Position numbers and translations under genes: made by a program
In this document: positions 15,658 to 24,350 of the stretch, in pieces
Layout: each line of letters begins with the position of its first letter
Numbering within the stretch: position 1 is the first letter of the stretch
Origin: Priestia abyssalis
Lineage (GTDB): Bacteria; Bacillota; Bacilli; Bacillales; Bacillaceae_H
Length of the DNA stretch: 64,000 bases
Assembly (NCBI RefSeq): GCF_002019595.1
Contig: NZ_KV917369.1
Span: 1,574,417-1,638,416, forward strand
Direction of reading: 5' to 3'
Notes under the pieces: generated by a model
Seen by the model: only the letters and a program-made list of their open reading frames with translations
Database searches by the model: none
Told to the model about the DNA's origin: nothing

Positions 15658-16611
15658 TTAAACAGTTTTCGAATAGGAGCGTGAAGCTTCCTGCTGTTGT
15701 TGAATGCTTTTTGGTGAAGCTTTTGCCGAAAGTAATACCGCTGAGATGACGATAAGACCGCCGGCAAGCTGATACCAAAGCAGCGCTTCGTTTGTAAACA
15801 TGGTCGAAAAGATGGTGGCAAAAACGGGGAGTAAATTCAAGAAGATTCCCGCTTTTGCAGGACCTACTTTTGGCACTCCGGTATTCCACGATAGGAAGGC
15901 AACGATAGAAGCTAAAATCCCGACATAAAACAAGATAGAGATAGAGGATGCAGTGAATACAACGTGTACACCCGGTCGGCTTAATTCAAGCATGCTAAAT
16001 GGAATCAGGATGAGAATTCCCATAAAAGAGGTCACATATAAAGTTGTATGGGTCGGTAATATCGTTGAATATTTTTTAACGACAATGGAGTACAAGCTCC
16101 AACAAATAACGGCAATGACCACAAACAAATCTCCCATATTAAACGATAACGTTTTTAATACGTCGAGAGAGCCCTGGGAGAGAATGAAAACGACTCCTAT
16201 AATGGATAAACCTATTGCAGCTGTTTGAATCGATGTGAGCCTTTCCTTCAATAAGAAAATAGAGAATATAGCAATAAATAATGGAGTCGTTGAATTCACA
16301 ACCGCAGCGTTAATCGGGGTTGTAAAATGCAGGGCAAAATAAACGATCGTATTATATCCTGCAATGCCTGTTCCGGTTAAAAGAAGTAGAATCCATTTAT
16401 GATTCCAAAGGACTCTCCAATCTGTCTTCAGCTTTTTGTACATAAAAGGTGTGAGCACGACAAAAGCAATGGTCCATCGAAGTAAAGAAAAGGTGACAGG
16501 AGGAAAGTAATCTGCCGCAATCCTCCCTATGACAAAATTGCCGCCCCATATCATATTGGCCAAAATCAAAAGGACATACGCATATTTATTTTTTACTGTG
16601 TCTTTTAGCAT
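15658..16611 (-). CDS. EamA/DMT-family membrane transporter
   Basis: A 317-residue protein with ten hydrophobic segments formed by two EamA repeats (the first with NMIWGGNFVIGRIAA, the second with VVIAVICWSLYSIVVKKY). The cytoplasmic tail is Gln/Ser-rich. DMT transporters of this class export or import amino acids and other small metabolites; the substrate cannot be told from sequence. ATG 16611 is preceded by AAGAGG; longer in-frame starts up to 16695 have no ribosome binding site. Confidence 0.75.
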   Translation of the reverse strand: MLKDTVKNKYAYVLLILANMIWGGNFVIGRIAADYFPPVTFSLLRWTIAFVVLTPFMYKKLKTDWRVLWNHKWILLLLTGTGIAGYNTIVYFALHFTTPINAAVVNSTTPLFIAIFSIFLLKERLTSIQTAAIGLSIIGVVFILSQGSLDVLKTLSFNMGDLFVVIAVICWSLYSIVVKKYSTILPTHTTLYVTSFMGILILIPFSMLELSRPGVHVVFTASSISILFYVGILASIVAFLSWNTGVPKVGPAKAGIFLNLLPVFATIFSTMFTNEALLWYQLAGGLIVISAVLLSAKASPKSIQQQQEASRSYSKTV

Positions 16612-16707
16612 CAATTTAACCTCTTTTCCAATGTTGCTTTTTAGCAAAAATCTATTTTTGTAGTTGATTAGAGGCTCATGGGACAGCCGCTTCATGACGA
16701 TTCATTT

Positions 16708-17949
16708 TTACATAGAAAGTTCTTTTCCATCTTTTTTAACATCTTGCTCTTTTTTCATCGGCTGAAAGTGTCCGTATGTGAAGGAGCGCCACAGCCACTC
16801 GAGGGGACCGAAGCGATACTTTTTCAGCCACATATAACTGAATATCACTTGCATGATATAAATGACTAAACAGATGATCGTTCCTGATGCCAATCCTACT
16901 TTTCCGTAAAAGCCAAGCCCGACAAAAAGGAAAATACAAACGATGGTTTGCGATAAGTAATTGGTAAGAGCCATTTGCCCGACATACCCGAGCGGCCGAA
17001 GTCTTTTTTGCCAGCGCTCATTTCGCAGCAATAATACTAATGAAGAAATATAAAAGAAACATAACGTTATGCCGCTTAAGCTTGTAAATAGCTGAACGGC
17101 TGTTTCTTTATAAATTCCTGCATTTAAAAAGTCTAATTTTAAACCAGCCAATAAGACAAGAAATGGAAGACTAAGAAGAAAAGCTGTGAGCCGTGTTTTG
17201 GCTATGAGGCGCAAATGGGGTGTGTCAGTTTGAAAAAGACCCATTCTTCCAGCGCATAAACCAAATAGAAACATGGCAAGTACAGGTATCAGCGTAATCG
17301 GCAAATTGGATAGAATTCGAATGATCTCTGTGTCCCATCGATAAGCGATCCATTCCAAGTAGGATGCATGTTCATAAACGTTTATATATTCGGGCAGTTT
17401 ATCAGAATAAGTTTGTATATTTGCCGTCTTGATCTCTTCTAACATGGAGGACGGGAGGAGCAATTGAACGCTCATGAGGGCATGAATAATCAATAATAAA
17501 CTGAAGGCCCAAATAAGCAATGTTTTAGTTTTCCGTTTATAAAAGAAGAACAGCAAAACTCCCGCTATCGCATATGTGTGTAAAATGTCCCCGAACCAAA
17601 GCAGGACGAGGTGGGCTGCTCCGAATAATAACAGGGCAGCAAGTCGTCTTGTAAATAATCGTGTTGTTTGTAATCCTTTTTGTTCCGTTCGATTCATGAA
17701 GATGTAAAACCCTAATCCAAACAAGAAGGAAAAAATCGTATAAAATTTCGTTTGAATAAAGAGCTGAAAAAATAAATCCACCCAATAATCGATTCCCGTA
17801 TGTTCTTTATGCATGCCGTATATTTGTATCATAAAATCGGGGGAATGATAAGCGGGCATATTTACAAGAAAAATACCGAGCAGCGCAAAGCCTCGGATGA
17901 TGTCGATGCTTATAATCCTTTCCTTGGCAGAAATCGGAGCTGATTTCAT
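16708..17949 (-). CDS. DUF418 membrane protein (YeiB/YxaH-like)
   Basis: A 413-residue protein with about ten membrane spans. It begins with the family signature ISIDIIRGFALLGIFLVNMP and has an FLFGLGFYIFMNR segment. The C-terminal DUF418 part carries GYVGQMALTNYLSQT and RFGPLEWLWRSFTYG. These proteins are predicted acyl-transfer or transport membrane proteins related to acyltransferase family 3; no function is proven. ATG 17949 is behind AAAGGAG. The gene is 97 bp upstream of the EamA gene on the same strand, so cotranscription is possible. Confidence 0.8.
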   Translation of the reverse strand: MKSAPISAKERIISIDIIRGFALLGIFLVNMPAYHSPDFMIQIYGMHKEHTGIDYWVDLFFQLFIQTKFYTIFSFLFGLGFYIFMNRTEQKGLQTTRLFTRRLAALLLFGAAHLVLLWFGDILHTYAIAGVLLFFFYKRKTKTLLIWAFSLLLIIHALMSVQLLLPSSMLEEIKTANIQTYSDKLPEYINVYEHASYLEWIAYRWDTEIIRILSNLPITLIPVLAMFLFGLCAGRMGLFQTDTPHLRLIAKTRLTAFLLSLPFLVLLAGLKLDFLNAGIYKETAVQLFTSLSGITLCFFYISSLVLLLRNERWQKRLRPLGYVGQMALTNYLSQTIVCIFLFVGLGFYGKVGLASGTIICLVIYIMQVIFSYMWLKKYRFGPLEWLWRSFTYGHFQPMKKEQDVKKDGKELSM

Positions 17950-18009
17950 TTGTTGTTTCTCCTTTCTAACTCTTTCAGTAATCGTGCCGTGAAGCGGCAT
18001 GTGTTTCAA

Positions 18010-18324
18010 CGGACAGTAAGATCTGCAGCTATTGAAGTTTTATTTGATTTCACATGCGAGATGAACAAATAAAGATATAAATGCCTTTCCCTTGTTCAGT
18101 TTGGCATATGAACCATATTTTGTAAATCACCTTTTTTACATAGCTTTCTTGATTTTGTGTGCATGGAATATTTCATTTGGCATTAATTAATTGTAATATC
18201 CAGAGATTACACCATTAGAAAGAATAGTTAAATAGATTGAAATAACAAAAAAATATTGAGATAATAAAAGGAAATTATGGAAATAATTGTGTGGATATAT
18301 ATTTATTGAAGGATTGATGTTTTA
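18010..18324. other. Divergent intergenic region before the PBP gene
   Basis: AT-rich promoter space. The only structure seen is an interrupted palindrome TGTAAA-N8-TTTACA at 18121-18140, which could be an operator. The PBP gene start has a weak ribosome binding site (GAAGGA at about 18308). Confidence 0.4.
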
Positions 18325-20397
18325 ATGGGTAACGGAAAACGAAACAAACAAAAAAAGAGAAAAAAACAGAAAAGGCAGCTTATTTTTCGGCTTAATATTT
18401 TTTTCCTCTTGGTGTTCCTTCTGTTTTCTACTTTAATTATTCGGTTAGGACTTGTTCAAATCGTTCAAGGTGAGGAATATCAACGGGAAGTAACGAAAAC
18501 GGAAAACGTCATCGTCAATACACCGGCTCCAAGAGGAAACATCTATGACCGTAATGGAAATGTCATTGTGGGCAATGCTCCGTTGAATGCGATTACATAT
18601 ACGAAAGCACAGCAAACAAGCCAAAAAGAGAAGCTTGAGGTAGCCCAAAAGCTTGCTGCTTTAATCGAAAAGGAAACGGAACATGTGACAGAGCGGGATT
18701 TAAAGGACTATTGGATGTTAACGCGCCCTGAGAAAGCGGAGAAAAAAGTGATGAAGACAGAAAAGGAAAAACTGTCCGATAAAAATATTTATGAACTTAC
18801 TCTTGAACGTATTAAAGCAGAAGATTTAAAAGAAATAAGCAAGGCCGAGCTGGAAGTTGCAGCCATTAAAAGGGAATTGGACAGCGGATACGCTTTAACA
18901 CCGCAAGTAGTTAAAAATAAAGGCGTAACAGATGAGGAATATGCAAGAGTCAGCAGTCGTTTAAGTGAATTGCCGGGTGTAGATGTAACGACGAGTTGGG
19001 AGCGTGATTATAAATATCCGCTGATTCTGCGTTCGGTAATGGGGAATGTAACATCAGACCGGGAGGGGATTCCAAAAGATCAGCTTGACCATTTCCTGGC
19101 AAGGGGATACAGCCGAAACGACCGAGTGGGCAAGAGCCAATTGGAAGCCGAATATGAACATGTTTTGCGTGGGGACAAGGCTCAAATAAAAAACGTCGTT
19201 GATCGCTCAGGGAAAGTGCTGGGGACGGAAAAAATCGTGGACGGCCAACGGGGGAAAGATCTCGTTTTATCCATTGATATCCACTTGCAGGAACAAGTTG
19301 AAAAGATTATTGAAGAAGAGTTAAGAAAAGCGAAAAGCATGGGGGGGACGAGGTTTCTGGATCGGGCATTTGTCGTCATGCTTAATCCTAAAACCGGCGA
19401 AGTGCTGTCCATGGCGGGAAAGCAAGTGAAAAGAGAAAACGGGAAACTCGTGTTTGACGATTTTGCGTTAGGAACGGTCACGACGTCTTATGCAATGGGA
19501 TCTACTGTTAAAGGGGCGACCGTTTTAACGGGATATGAAAAAGGTGTTATTCAGCCGGGATCATATTTGAGAGATGAACCCCTTCAAATAAAAGGTACAC
19601 CTATTAAAGGGTCCTATAAAGCAATGGGAACGATTAGTGACTTGGATGCGCTGAGAATGTCTTCTAACGTATATATGTTTAAAACAGCGATGAAAATTAT
19701 GGGGAGAGACTATTATCCAAATATGAAGCTGCCATATAGTCCCGAAGCTTTCCAAACATTTCGGTATTATTTTAGTCAATTTGGACTTGGTGTCGAAACG
19801 GGCATCGATTTGCCGATGGAAGCGGTTGGCTTTCAAGGGAAGGATGTTCGTCCCGGGTTTCTGCTTGACCTTGCCATCGGGCAATATGATACGTATACGC
19901 CAATGCAGCTTGCCCAATATGTCTCAACCATCGCCAACGATGGATATCGAATGAAGGTAAGACTTGTCAATGAAATTCGCAATCCTTCCCGTCAGCCTGA
20001 TGAAATTGGTTCGGTTTTAAAGCAGTTTGAACCAACCATTTTAAACAGAATTTCCATGGATGATTCAGAGGTTAAACGTGTACAGGAAGGATTCAGAAGA
20101 GTTATGCAGGCACCAGGGGGGACAGCAACGAAGTACTTTGGTACAAAGCCGTATAGACCTGCAGGGAAAACAGGAACTGCGCAATCATTTTATTATTATC
20201 CTGAACAAAAGCGATCATATGAAACGTATAATCTCACACTTGTAGGCTATGCGCCCCACAACGATCCGGAAGTCGCATTTTCCATTGTTGTTCCTTATTT
20301 GGATAGCGATAAAAATCCGATTAATAAGTATATTGGACAACGAATTTTAGATGCCTATTTCATGGGAATAAATCAAGAAAATACCGAAAGTGAATAG
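18325..20397 (+). CDS. pbpA: Class B penicillin-binding protein 2 (PbpA/PbpH type)
   Basis: A 690-residue transpeptidase that cross-links peptidoglycan outside the membrane. It has a very basic N-terminus (KRNKQKKRKKQKR), one membrane anchor (about residues 20-44), the PBP dimerisation domain starting with APRGNIYDRNG, and the transpeptidase domain. Active-site motifs are present: STVK (Ser393-Lys396), SSN (Ser446-Asn448) and KTG (Lys615-Gly617). B. subtilis PbpA and PbpH, redundant elongation-specific enzymes, have similar length. Which of the two it matches best cannot be told here. The last codons form part of a long palindromic terminator. Confidence 0.85.
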   Translation: MGNGKRNKQKKRKKQKRQLIFRLNIFFLLVFLLFSTLIIRLGLVQIVQGEEYQREVTKTENVIVNTPAPRGNIYDRNGNVIVGNAPLNAITYTKAQQTSQKEKLEVAQKLAALIEKETEHVTERDLKDYWMLTRPEKAEKKVMKTEKEKLSDKNIYELTLERIKAEDLKEISKAELEVAAIKRELDSGYALTPQVVKNKGVTDEEYARVSSRLSELPGVDVTTSWERDYKYPLILRSVMGNVTSDREGIPKDQLDHFLARGYSRNDRVGKSQLEAEYEHVLRGDKAQIKNVVDRSGKVLGTEKIVDGQRGKDLVLSIDIHLQEQVEKIIEEELRKAKSMGGTRFLDRAFVVMLNPKTGEVLSMAGKQVKRENGKLVFDDFALGTVTTSYAMGSTVKGATVLTGYEKGVIQPGSYLRDEPLQIKGTPIKGSYKAMGTISDLDALRMSSNVYMFKTAMKIMGRDYYPNMKLPYSPEAFQTFRYYFSQFGLGVETGIDLPMEAVGFQGKDVRPGFLLDLAIGQYDTYTPMQLAQYVSTIANDGYRMKVRLVNEIRNPSRQPDEIGSVLKQFEPTILNRISMDDSEVKRVQEGFRRVMQAPGGTATKYFGTKPYRPAGKTGTAQSFYYYPEQKRSYETYNLTLVGYAPHNDPEVAFSIVVPYLDSDKNPINKYIGQRILDAYFMGINQENTESE

Positions 20398-20437
20398 AAA
20401 ATGGCCTGGGAAGCTTCCCAGGCCATTTTCTATTCAC
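20390..20437. terminator. Perfect 48-bp palindromic terminator
   Basis: Each arm contains GAATAGAAAATGGCCTGGGA; the centre is AGCT. The palindrome overlaps the stop codon of the PBP gene and reaches to within 3 bp of the stop of the convergent yczE-like gene, so it acts on both strands. Confidence 0.85.
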
Positions 20438-20439
20438 TA

Positions 20440-21057
20440 CTATCGAAGGGATGGTCTGCGTCCCCATGTTTTGAATAATTGCTCGAATCGAGGATGAAAA
20501 TATTGAACGACCAATCCTAATGTCAGGGTCACAATAATGGTTCCCACCCCGATAGCGCCTTGAAATAAAAAGGCAAGTGCCAAGGCGAATCCTTCACTCA
20601 TAATTCGGGATGTACGCAAGTTTAATCCAAAGCGTGTATGAATGGCTACCATAAGGGTGTCCATCGGGCTTGCCGGGAACTTCGCCTGTAAATAAATGGC
20701 GATACCAATTCCCATCGTCAAAATCCCTGAAACCAGGCTTGTCGATTGACTAATTAATCCTTGAGGAGAGAAGGTTTTAAACACAATCAACAGCCAGAAA
20801 TCAATGAGTGCACCGATGACAAAAATGGTAGCTGCCGCAAGTACCTCTGGTTTTTTCTTTAATAATGCTGCATTTATAAAAATTAAAATGATTCCATTGA
20901 CGAACACGGCTGTCCCGACCGTAAAGCCGAACATCTTTGATTCTCCGACTGCTAATGCATCCCAAGCGGACGCTCCCAGGCCAGACTTGATAATGAGTGC
21001 GACGCCCATCGTTAAAATCAATAATCCAATAGTAAAAAATAAGCTTCTTTCTTTCAT
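20440..21057 (-). CDS. yczE: YczE/YitT-family membrane protein
   Basis: A 205-residue protein with five to six membrane spans. Signature segments are IKSGLGASAWDALAVG and LQAKFPASPMDTLMVAI, which appear at the start of the two halves of YczE-like proteins. B. subtilis YczE is needed for antibiotic (bacillomycin/surfactin-like) production in some strains, by an unknown mechanism. GAAGGAG precedes ATG 21057. A cre-like box (21155-21168) lies about 100 bp upstream. Confidence 0.75.
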   Translation of the reverse strand: MKERSLFFTIGLLILTMGVALIIKSGLGASAWDALAVGESKMFGFTVGTAVFVNGIILIFINAALLKKKPEVLAAATIFVIGALIDFWLLIVFKTFSPQGLISQSTSLVSGILTMGIGIAIYLQAKFPASPMDTLMVAIHTRFGLNLRTSRIMSEGFALALAFLFQGAIGVGTIIVTLTLGLVVQYFHPRFEQLFKTWGRRPSLR

Positions 21058-21154
21058 ATAATAATCTCCTTCGTTTCAAAGATAGTTGAGCTGTCATGCC
21101 GACAGATGGAAATTTTCTTTATTAGTTTTAGTTGTTAGTCGTCAGACCTCTTTT

Positions 21155-21168
21155 TTGAAGCGTTTACA
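21155..21168. promoter_or_regulatory. Candidate cre (CcpA) box
   Basis: TTGAAGCGTTTACA differs at one position from the core TGNAANCGNTNNCA. It is located upstream of the yczE-like gene. Confidence 0.4.
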
Positions 21169-21221
21169 ATTTCAAATATTACTCTATTTCCAAGTGACAA
21201 TCAAGCAGTAATTTCTAGAAA

Positions 21222-21270
21222 AAGAGCAGGAACAGAGAGGGGGATTATCCCCCTCTCTGTTCCTGCTCTT
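21222..21270. terminator. Large terminator downstream of the malic enzyme gene
   Basis: AAGAGCAGGAACAGAGAGGG and its complement form an almost perfect hairpin with an AT-rich centre. It lies about 210 bp beyond the stop of the minus-strand malic enzyme gene. Confidence 0.75.
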
Positions 21271-21328
21271 GAAAGGGTCCTTTCCATTAAATCAGTGATG
21301 CTGGAAATTTGATAAAAGGACCCTTTCA
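21269..21328. repeat. Hairpin with long loop, possible family A member
   Basis: Outer arms TGAAAGGGTCCTTT / AAAGGACCCTTTCA. Read on the minus strand, the interior AAATTTCCAGCATCACTGATTT loosely resembles the family A core. The relation is uncertain. Confidence 0.4.
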
Positions 21329-21482
21329 GTAAAAAGATTTTGGCCCTCATGAAAGGGCTGTATGACCCTCACCTCAAAGCTTAAAGTCATCGGAGAAGTT
21401 TAAGCAGGGGATGAAGGAAAATCCCGCTGATAGAAGTTTTCTCTATACAAAAATACCATTGTTTTTTAGAAGTAAGCAAGAA

Positions 21483-22730
21483 TTAAACGAGTACAGACTC
21501 TTTCTTCTGGGCGATTGAAAGCAGGCGTTGTTTGATTCCTTCCGTGTCAATGAACCGCCCGGCGGCACCGCTGTCCATGGCCGCTTGGGCAACAGCTGCC
21601 GCGACATATGCTGCCACTCTGTGATCGAATGGATCTGGGATGACATAGTCGGCATGAAGTTCATTGTCTGCAATAAGTTCGGCAATGGCATGCACTGCCG
21701 CAAGTTTCATTTCTTCATTGATTTCCGTTGCACGGACATCGAGTGCGCCGCGGAAGATGCCTGGAAATGCAAGAACATTATTAACCTGATTAGGGAAATC
21801 AGAGCGGCCTGTACCTACTACGAGTGCACCCGCTTCTTTCGCTTCTTGCGGCATAATTTCCGGTGTCGGATTGGCCATTGCAAAAATAATCGGGTCATGA
21901 TTCATCGAACGAACCATTTCTTGCGTGACCGCTCCCGCTGCTGATACACCGACAAATACATCCGCTCCTTCCAGGGCGTCGGCTAATGTTCCTTGTTTTT
22001 GTTTCTTATTGGTGATGCGCGCCATTTCATCTTTAAATGGATTCATGCCGGCAGGGCGGCCTTCATAAATAATTCCTTTCGTATCACATAAGATGACATC
22101 TTTAACACCCATATGCAGCAACAGCTTAACAATGGCTACACCTGCGGCACCGGCTCCATTTGCAACGACACGAATATTTTCGATTTTTTTATTGGCTAAT
22201 TTCAGGGCATTCATTAACCCAGCAGCGGTTACAATGGCTGTTCCATGTTGATCGTCATGGAAAATAGGAATACTGCACGACTTACGTAAGCGTTCTTCAA
22301 TTTCAAAGCATTTTGGGGCGGCAATATCCTCGAGATTAACCCCTCCGAATGTCGGTTCCATCAGCTTTACGGTTTCAACGATTTTATCGACATCGTTCGT
22401 ATCAAGGCAAAGAGGGAAGGCATCTACATCAGCAAATGATTTAAATAAAAGGGCCTTTCCTTCCATCACCGGCATCGCAGCTTTCGGGCCGATGTTTCCA
22501 AGACCAAGCACGGCAGTCCCATCCGATACGACAGCTACAAGATTTCCCTTCATCGTATAATCATACGCTTTCGCTTCATCATGATGGATTTCCATACATG
22601 GCTCGGCGACCCCGGGGGAATAAGCAAGGCTCAAGTCGCTTGCATCACGTACTGGAACTTTTGAATGAACACCAAGCTTTCCTTTATTTTCTCTATGCAT
22701 TTGTAACGCTTTTTCACGTAGACTGTTCAT
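21483..22730 (-). CDS. maeB: NAD(P)-dependent malic enzyme
   Basis: A 415-residue short bacterial malic enzyme (similar to YtsJ of B. subtilis) that decarboxylates malate to pyruvate and reduces NAD(P). The N-terminal malic domain has SLAYSPGVAEPC, VSDGTAVLGLGNIGP, the catalytic Lys in GKALLFKSFA and metal ligands in GGVNLEDIAAPKC. The NAD-binding domain has VVANGAGAAGVAI. ATG 22730 is preceded by AAAGGAG. Upstream lies aspA in the same direction, separated by a terminator hairpin, so the two may be partly uncoupled. With the symporter and aspartase it forms an aspartate/C4-dicarboxylate to pyruvate route. Confidence 0.9.
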   Translation of the reverse strand: MNSLREKALQMHRENKGKLGVHSKVPVRDASDLSLAYSPGVAEPCMEIHHDEAKAYDYTMKGNLVAVVSDGTAVLGLGNIGPKAAMPVMEGKALLFKSFADVDAFPLCLDTNDVDKIVETVKLMEPTFGGVNLEDIAAPKCFEIEERLRKSCSIPIFHDDQHGTAIVTAAGLMNALKLANKKIENIRVVANGAGAAGVAIVKLLLHMGVKDVILCDTKGIIYEGRPAGMNPFKDEMARITNKKQKQGTLADALEGADVFVGVSAAGAVTQEMVRSMNHDPIIFAMANPTPEIMPQEAKEAGALVVGTGRSDFPNQVNNVLAFPGIFRGALDVRATEINEEMKLAAVHAIAELIADNELHADYVIPDPFDHRVAAYVAAAVAQAAMDSGAAGRFIDTEGIKQRLLSIAQKKESVLV

Positions 22731-22766
22731 ATTTGTTTCTCCTTTCGGTTATAGCTAAAATAAGGG

Positions 22767-22797
22767 AGAGCTGAGAAAGGGGGCTTTTCTCAGCTCT
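22767..22797 (-). terminator. Terminator between aspA and malic enzyme genes
   Basis: AGAGCTGAGAAA / TTTCTCAGCTCT around GGGGGCT. In the minus direction it is followed by CCCTTATTTT. It would lower read-through from aspA into maeB. Confidence 0.65.
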
Positions 22798-22888
22798 ATT
22801 TAAATCGACTTTAAGTTTTTAATGTGTAGTATGAATTTTCTAGTCTTTCTAATTTTCCATCTTGAATGGCATTAAAAGGTTATAGGAA

Positions 22889-24313
22889 TTATTGTTTTTC
22901 AAAAAGAGAAGCGCCTGCAATCCCTGGCTTCGTCATCTCATAAGGATTTAAAATAAGGTCAAGTTCTTCTTCCGTTAGTACATCATGCTGCAGACATAGA
23001 TCGCGCACTGATTTTCCTTTTAAAATGGCTTCGCGTGCGATGCGGGCGGCCACTTCGTATCCGATGTGCGGATTCACTGCCGTAATGATTCCTACGCTTT
23101 TTTCCACATATTCTTTAAGGCGGTCTTCATTTGCTTCAATGCCTGCAAGGCAGTAGTCGGTGAATGCTCGGAATGCATTGTTCATGATGCTGAGCGATTG
23201 AAGCAAGTTGAATACAAGTACAGGTTCCATCACATTCAGTTCAAGCTGCCCCGCTTCAGAAGCCAGGCAAATCGTGTGATCATTTCCGATGACTTGGAAT
23301 GCGACTTGATTGATCATCTCAGGCATAACAGGGTTCACTTTCCCTGGCATGATGGATGAACCAGGCTGACGGGCAGGCAAGCTGATTTCTCCAAGTCCGG
23401 CACGTGGACCTGATGCCATTAAGCGTAAGTCGTTGGCGATTTTCGACATGTTCATCATACATACTTTCAAGGCAGCGGACACTTCAGTGTAAGCATCTGT
23501 ATTTTGTGTGGCGTCGACCAGGTGTTCAGCGCCTGTAAGCGGAAGGCCGCTAATATCAGCTAAATGCTTGACCACATTTTCAATATAGCGCGGGTCTGCA
23601 TTCAAGCCTGTGCCGACAGCCGTCGCTCCCATATTCACTTCATATAAATGCTGTCGTGATTGTTCAATCCGCTTCATGTCCCGTTCTAAAACCCGGCTGT
23701 ATGCTTCAAACTCCTGGCCGAGACGAATCGGTACCGCATCTTGGAGGTGTGTACGCCCCATTTTGATGACATGATCGAATTCCTTTGCCTTTGCCTTGAA
23801 CACTTCTTGCATATATTTCATCGTGTCCAGTAATTTACCAATCAATTGAAGAGTTGCGATATGAATGGCGGTTGGAAACGCATCATTTGTTGATTGTGAC
23901 ATATTGACATGGCTGTTTGGACTTAGTTCAACATAGGAGCCTTTTTCTTTTCCAAGCAATTCAAGGGCGCGGTTCGCAATAACTTCGTTCGCATTCATGT
24001 TCATGGATGTACCAGCGCCGCCTTGAATCGGATCCACGATAAACTGATCATGCCATTTGCCTTCAATGATTTCATCTGCTGCTTGAACAATGACTTTCCC
24101 AAGACCTTCATATAAACGTTTCACATCCATGTTTGCAAGCGCCGCCGCCTTTTTGACGATGGCGAATGCTTTAATCAATTCTTCATGAATGCGATAGCCT
24201 GTAATCGGAAAATTTTCCATGGCTCTTAATGTTTGAATGCCATAATACGCATCAATCGGCAGTTCTTTTTCTCCTAAAAAGTCTTTCTCTATTCGAACAT
24301 GTTCATGTTTCAT
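22889..24313 (-). CDS. aspA: Aspartate ammonia-lyase (aspartase)
   Basis: A 474-residue member of the aspartase/fumarase superfamily that converts L-aspartate to fumarate and ammonia. Conserved regions include GGAGTSMNMNANEVIANRA, the MGRTHLQDA segment and the flexible active-site loop GSSIMPGKVNP. The SPNSHVNMSQSTND stretch is typical of aspartases rather than fumarases. CGGAGGAA precedes ATG 24313. It lies 37 bp after the symporter gene, so the two form an operon for uptake and deamination of aspartate. Confidence 0.9.
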   Translation of the reverse strand: MKHEHVRIEKDFLGEKELPIDAYYGIQTLRAMENFPITGYRIHEELIKAFAIVKKAAALANMDVKRLYEGLGKVIVQAADEIIEGKWHDQFIVDPIQGGAGTSMNMNANEVIANRALELLGKEKGSYVELSPNSHVNMSQSTNDAFPTAIHIATLQLIGKLLDTMKYMQEVFKAKAKEFDHVIKMGRTHLQDAVPIRLGQEFEAYSRVLERDMKRIEQSRQHLYEVNMGATAVGTGLNADPRYIENVVKHLADISGLPLTGAEHLVDATQNTDAYTEVSAALKVCMMNMSKIANDLRLMASGPRAGLGEISLPARQPGSSIMPGKVNPVMPEMINQVAFQVIGNDHTICLASEAGQLELNVMEPVLVFNLLQSLSIMNNAFRAFTDYCLAGIEANEDRLKEYVEKSVGIITAVNPHIGYEVAARIAREAILKGKSVRDLCLQHDVLTEEELDLILNPYEMTKPGIAGASLFEKQ

Positions 24314-24350
24314 GCTGTATTCCTCCGTTCATGCCCTTTGTCTACACAGA

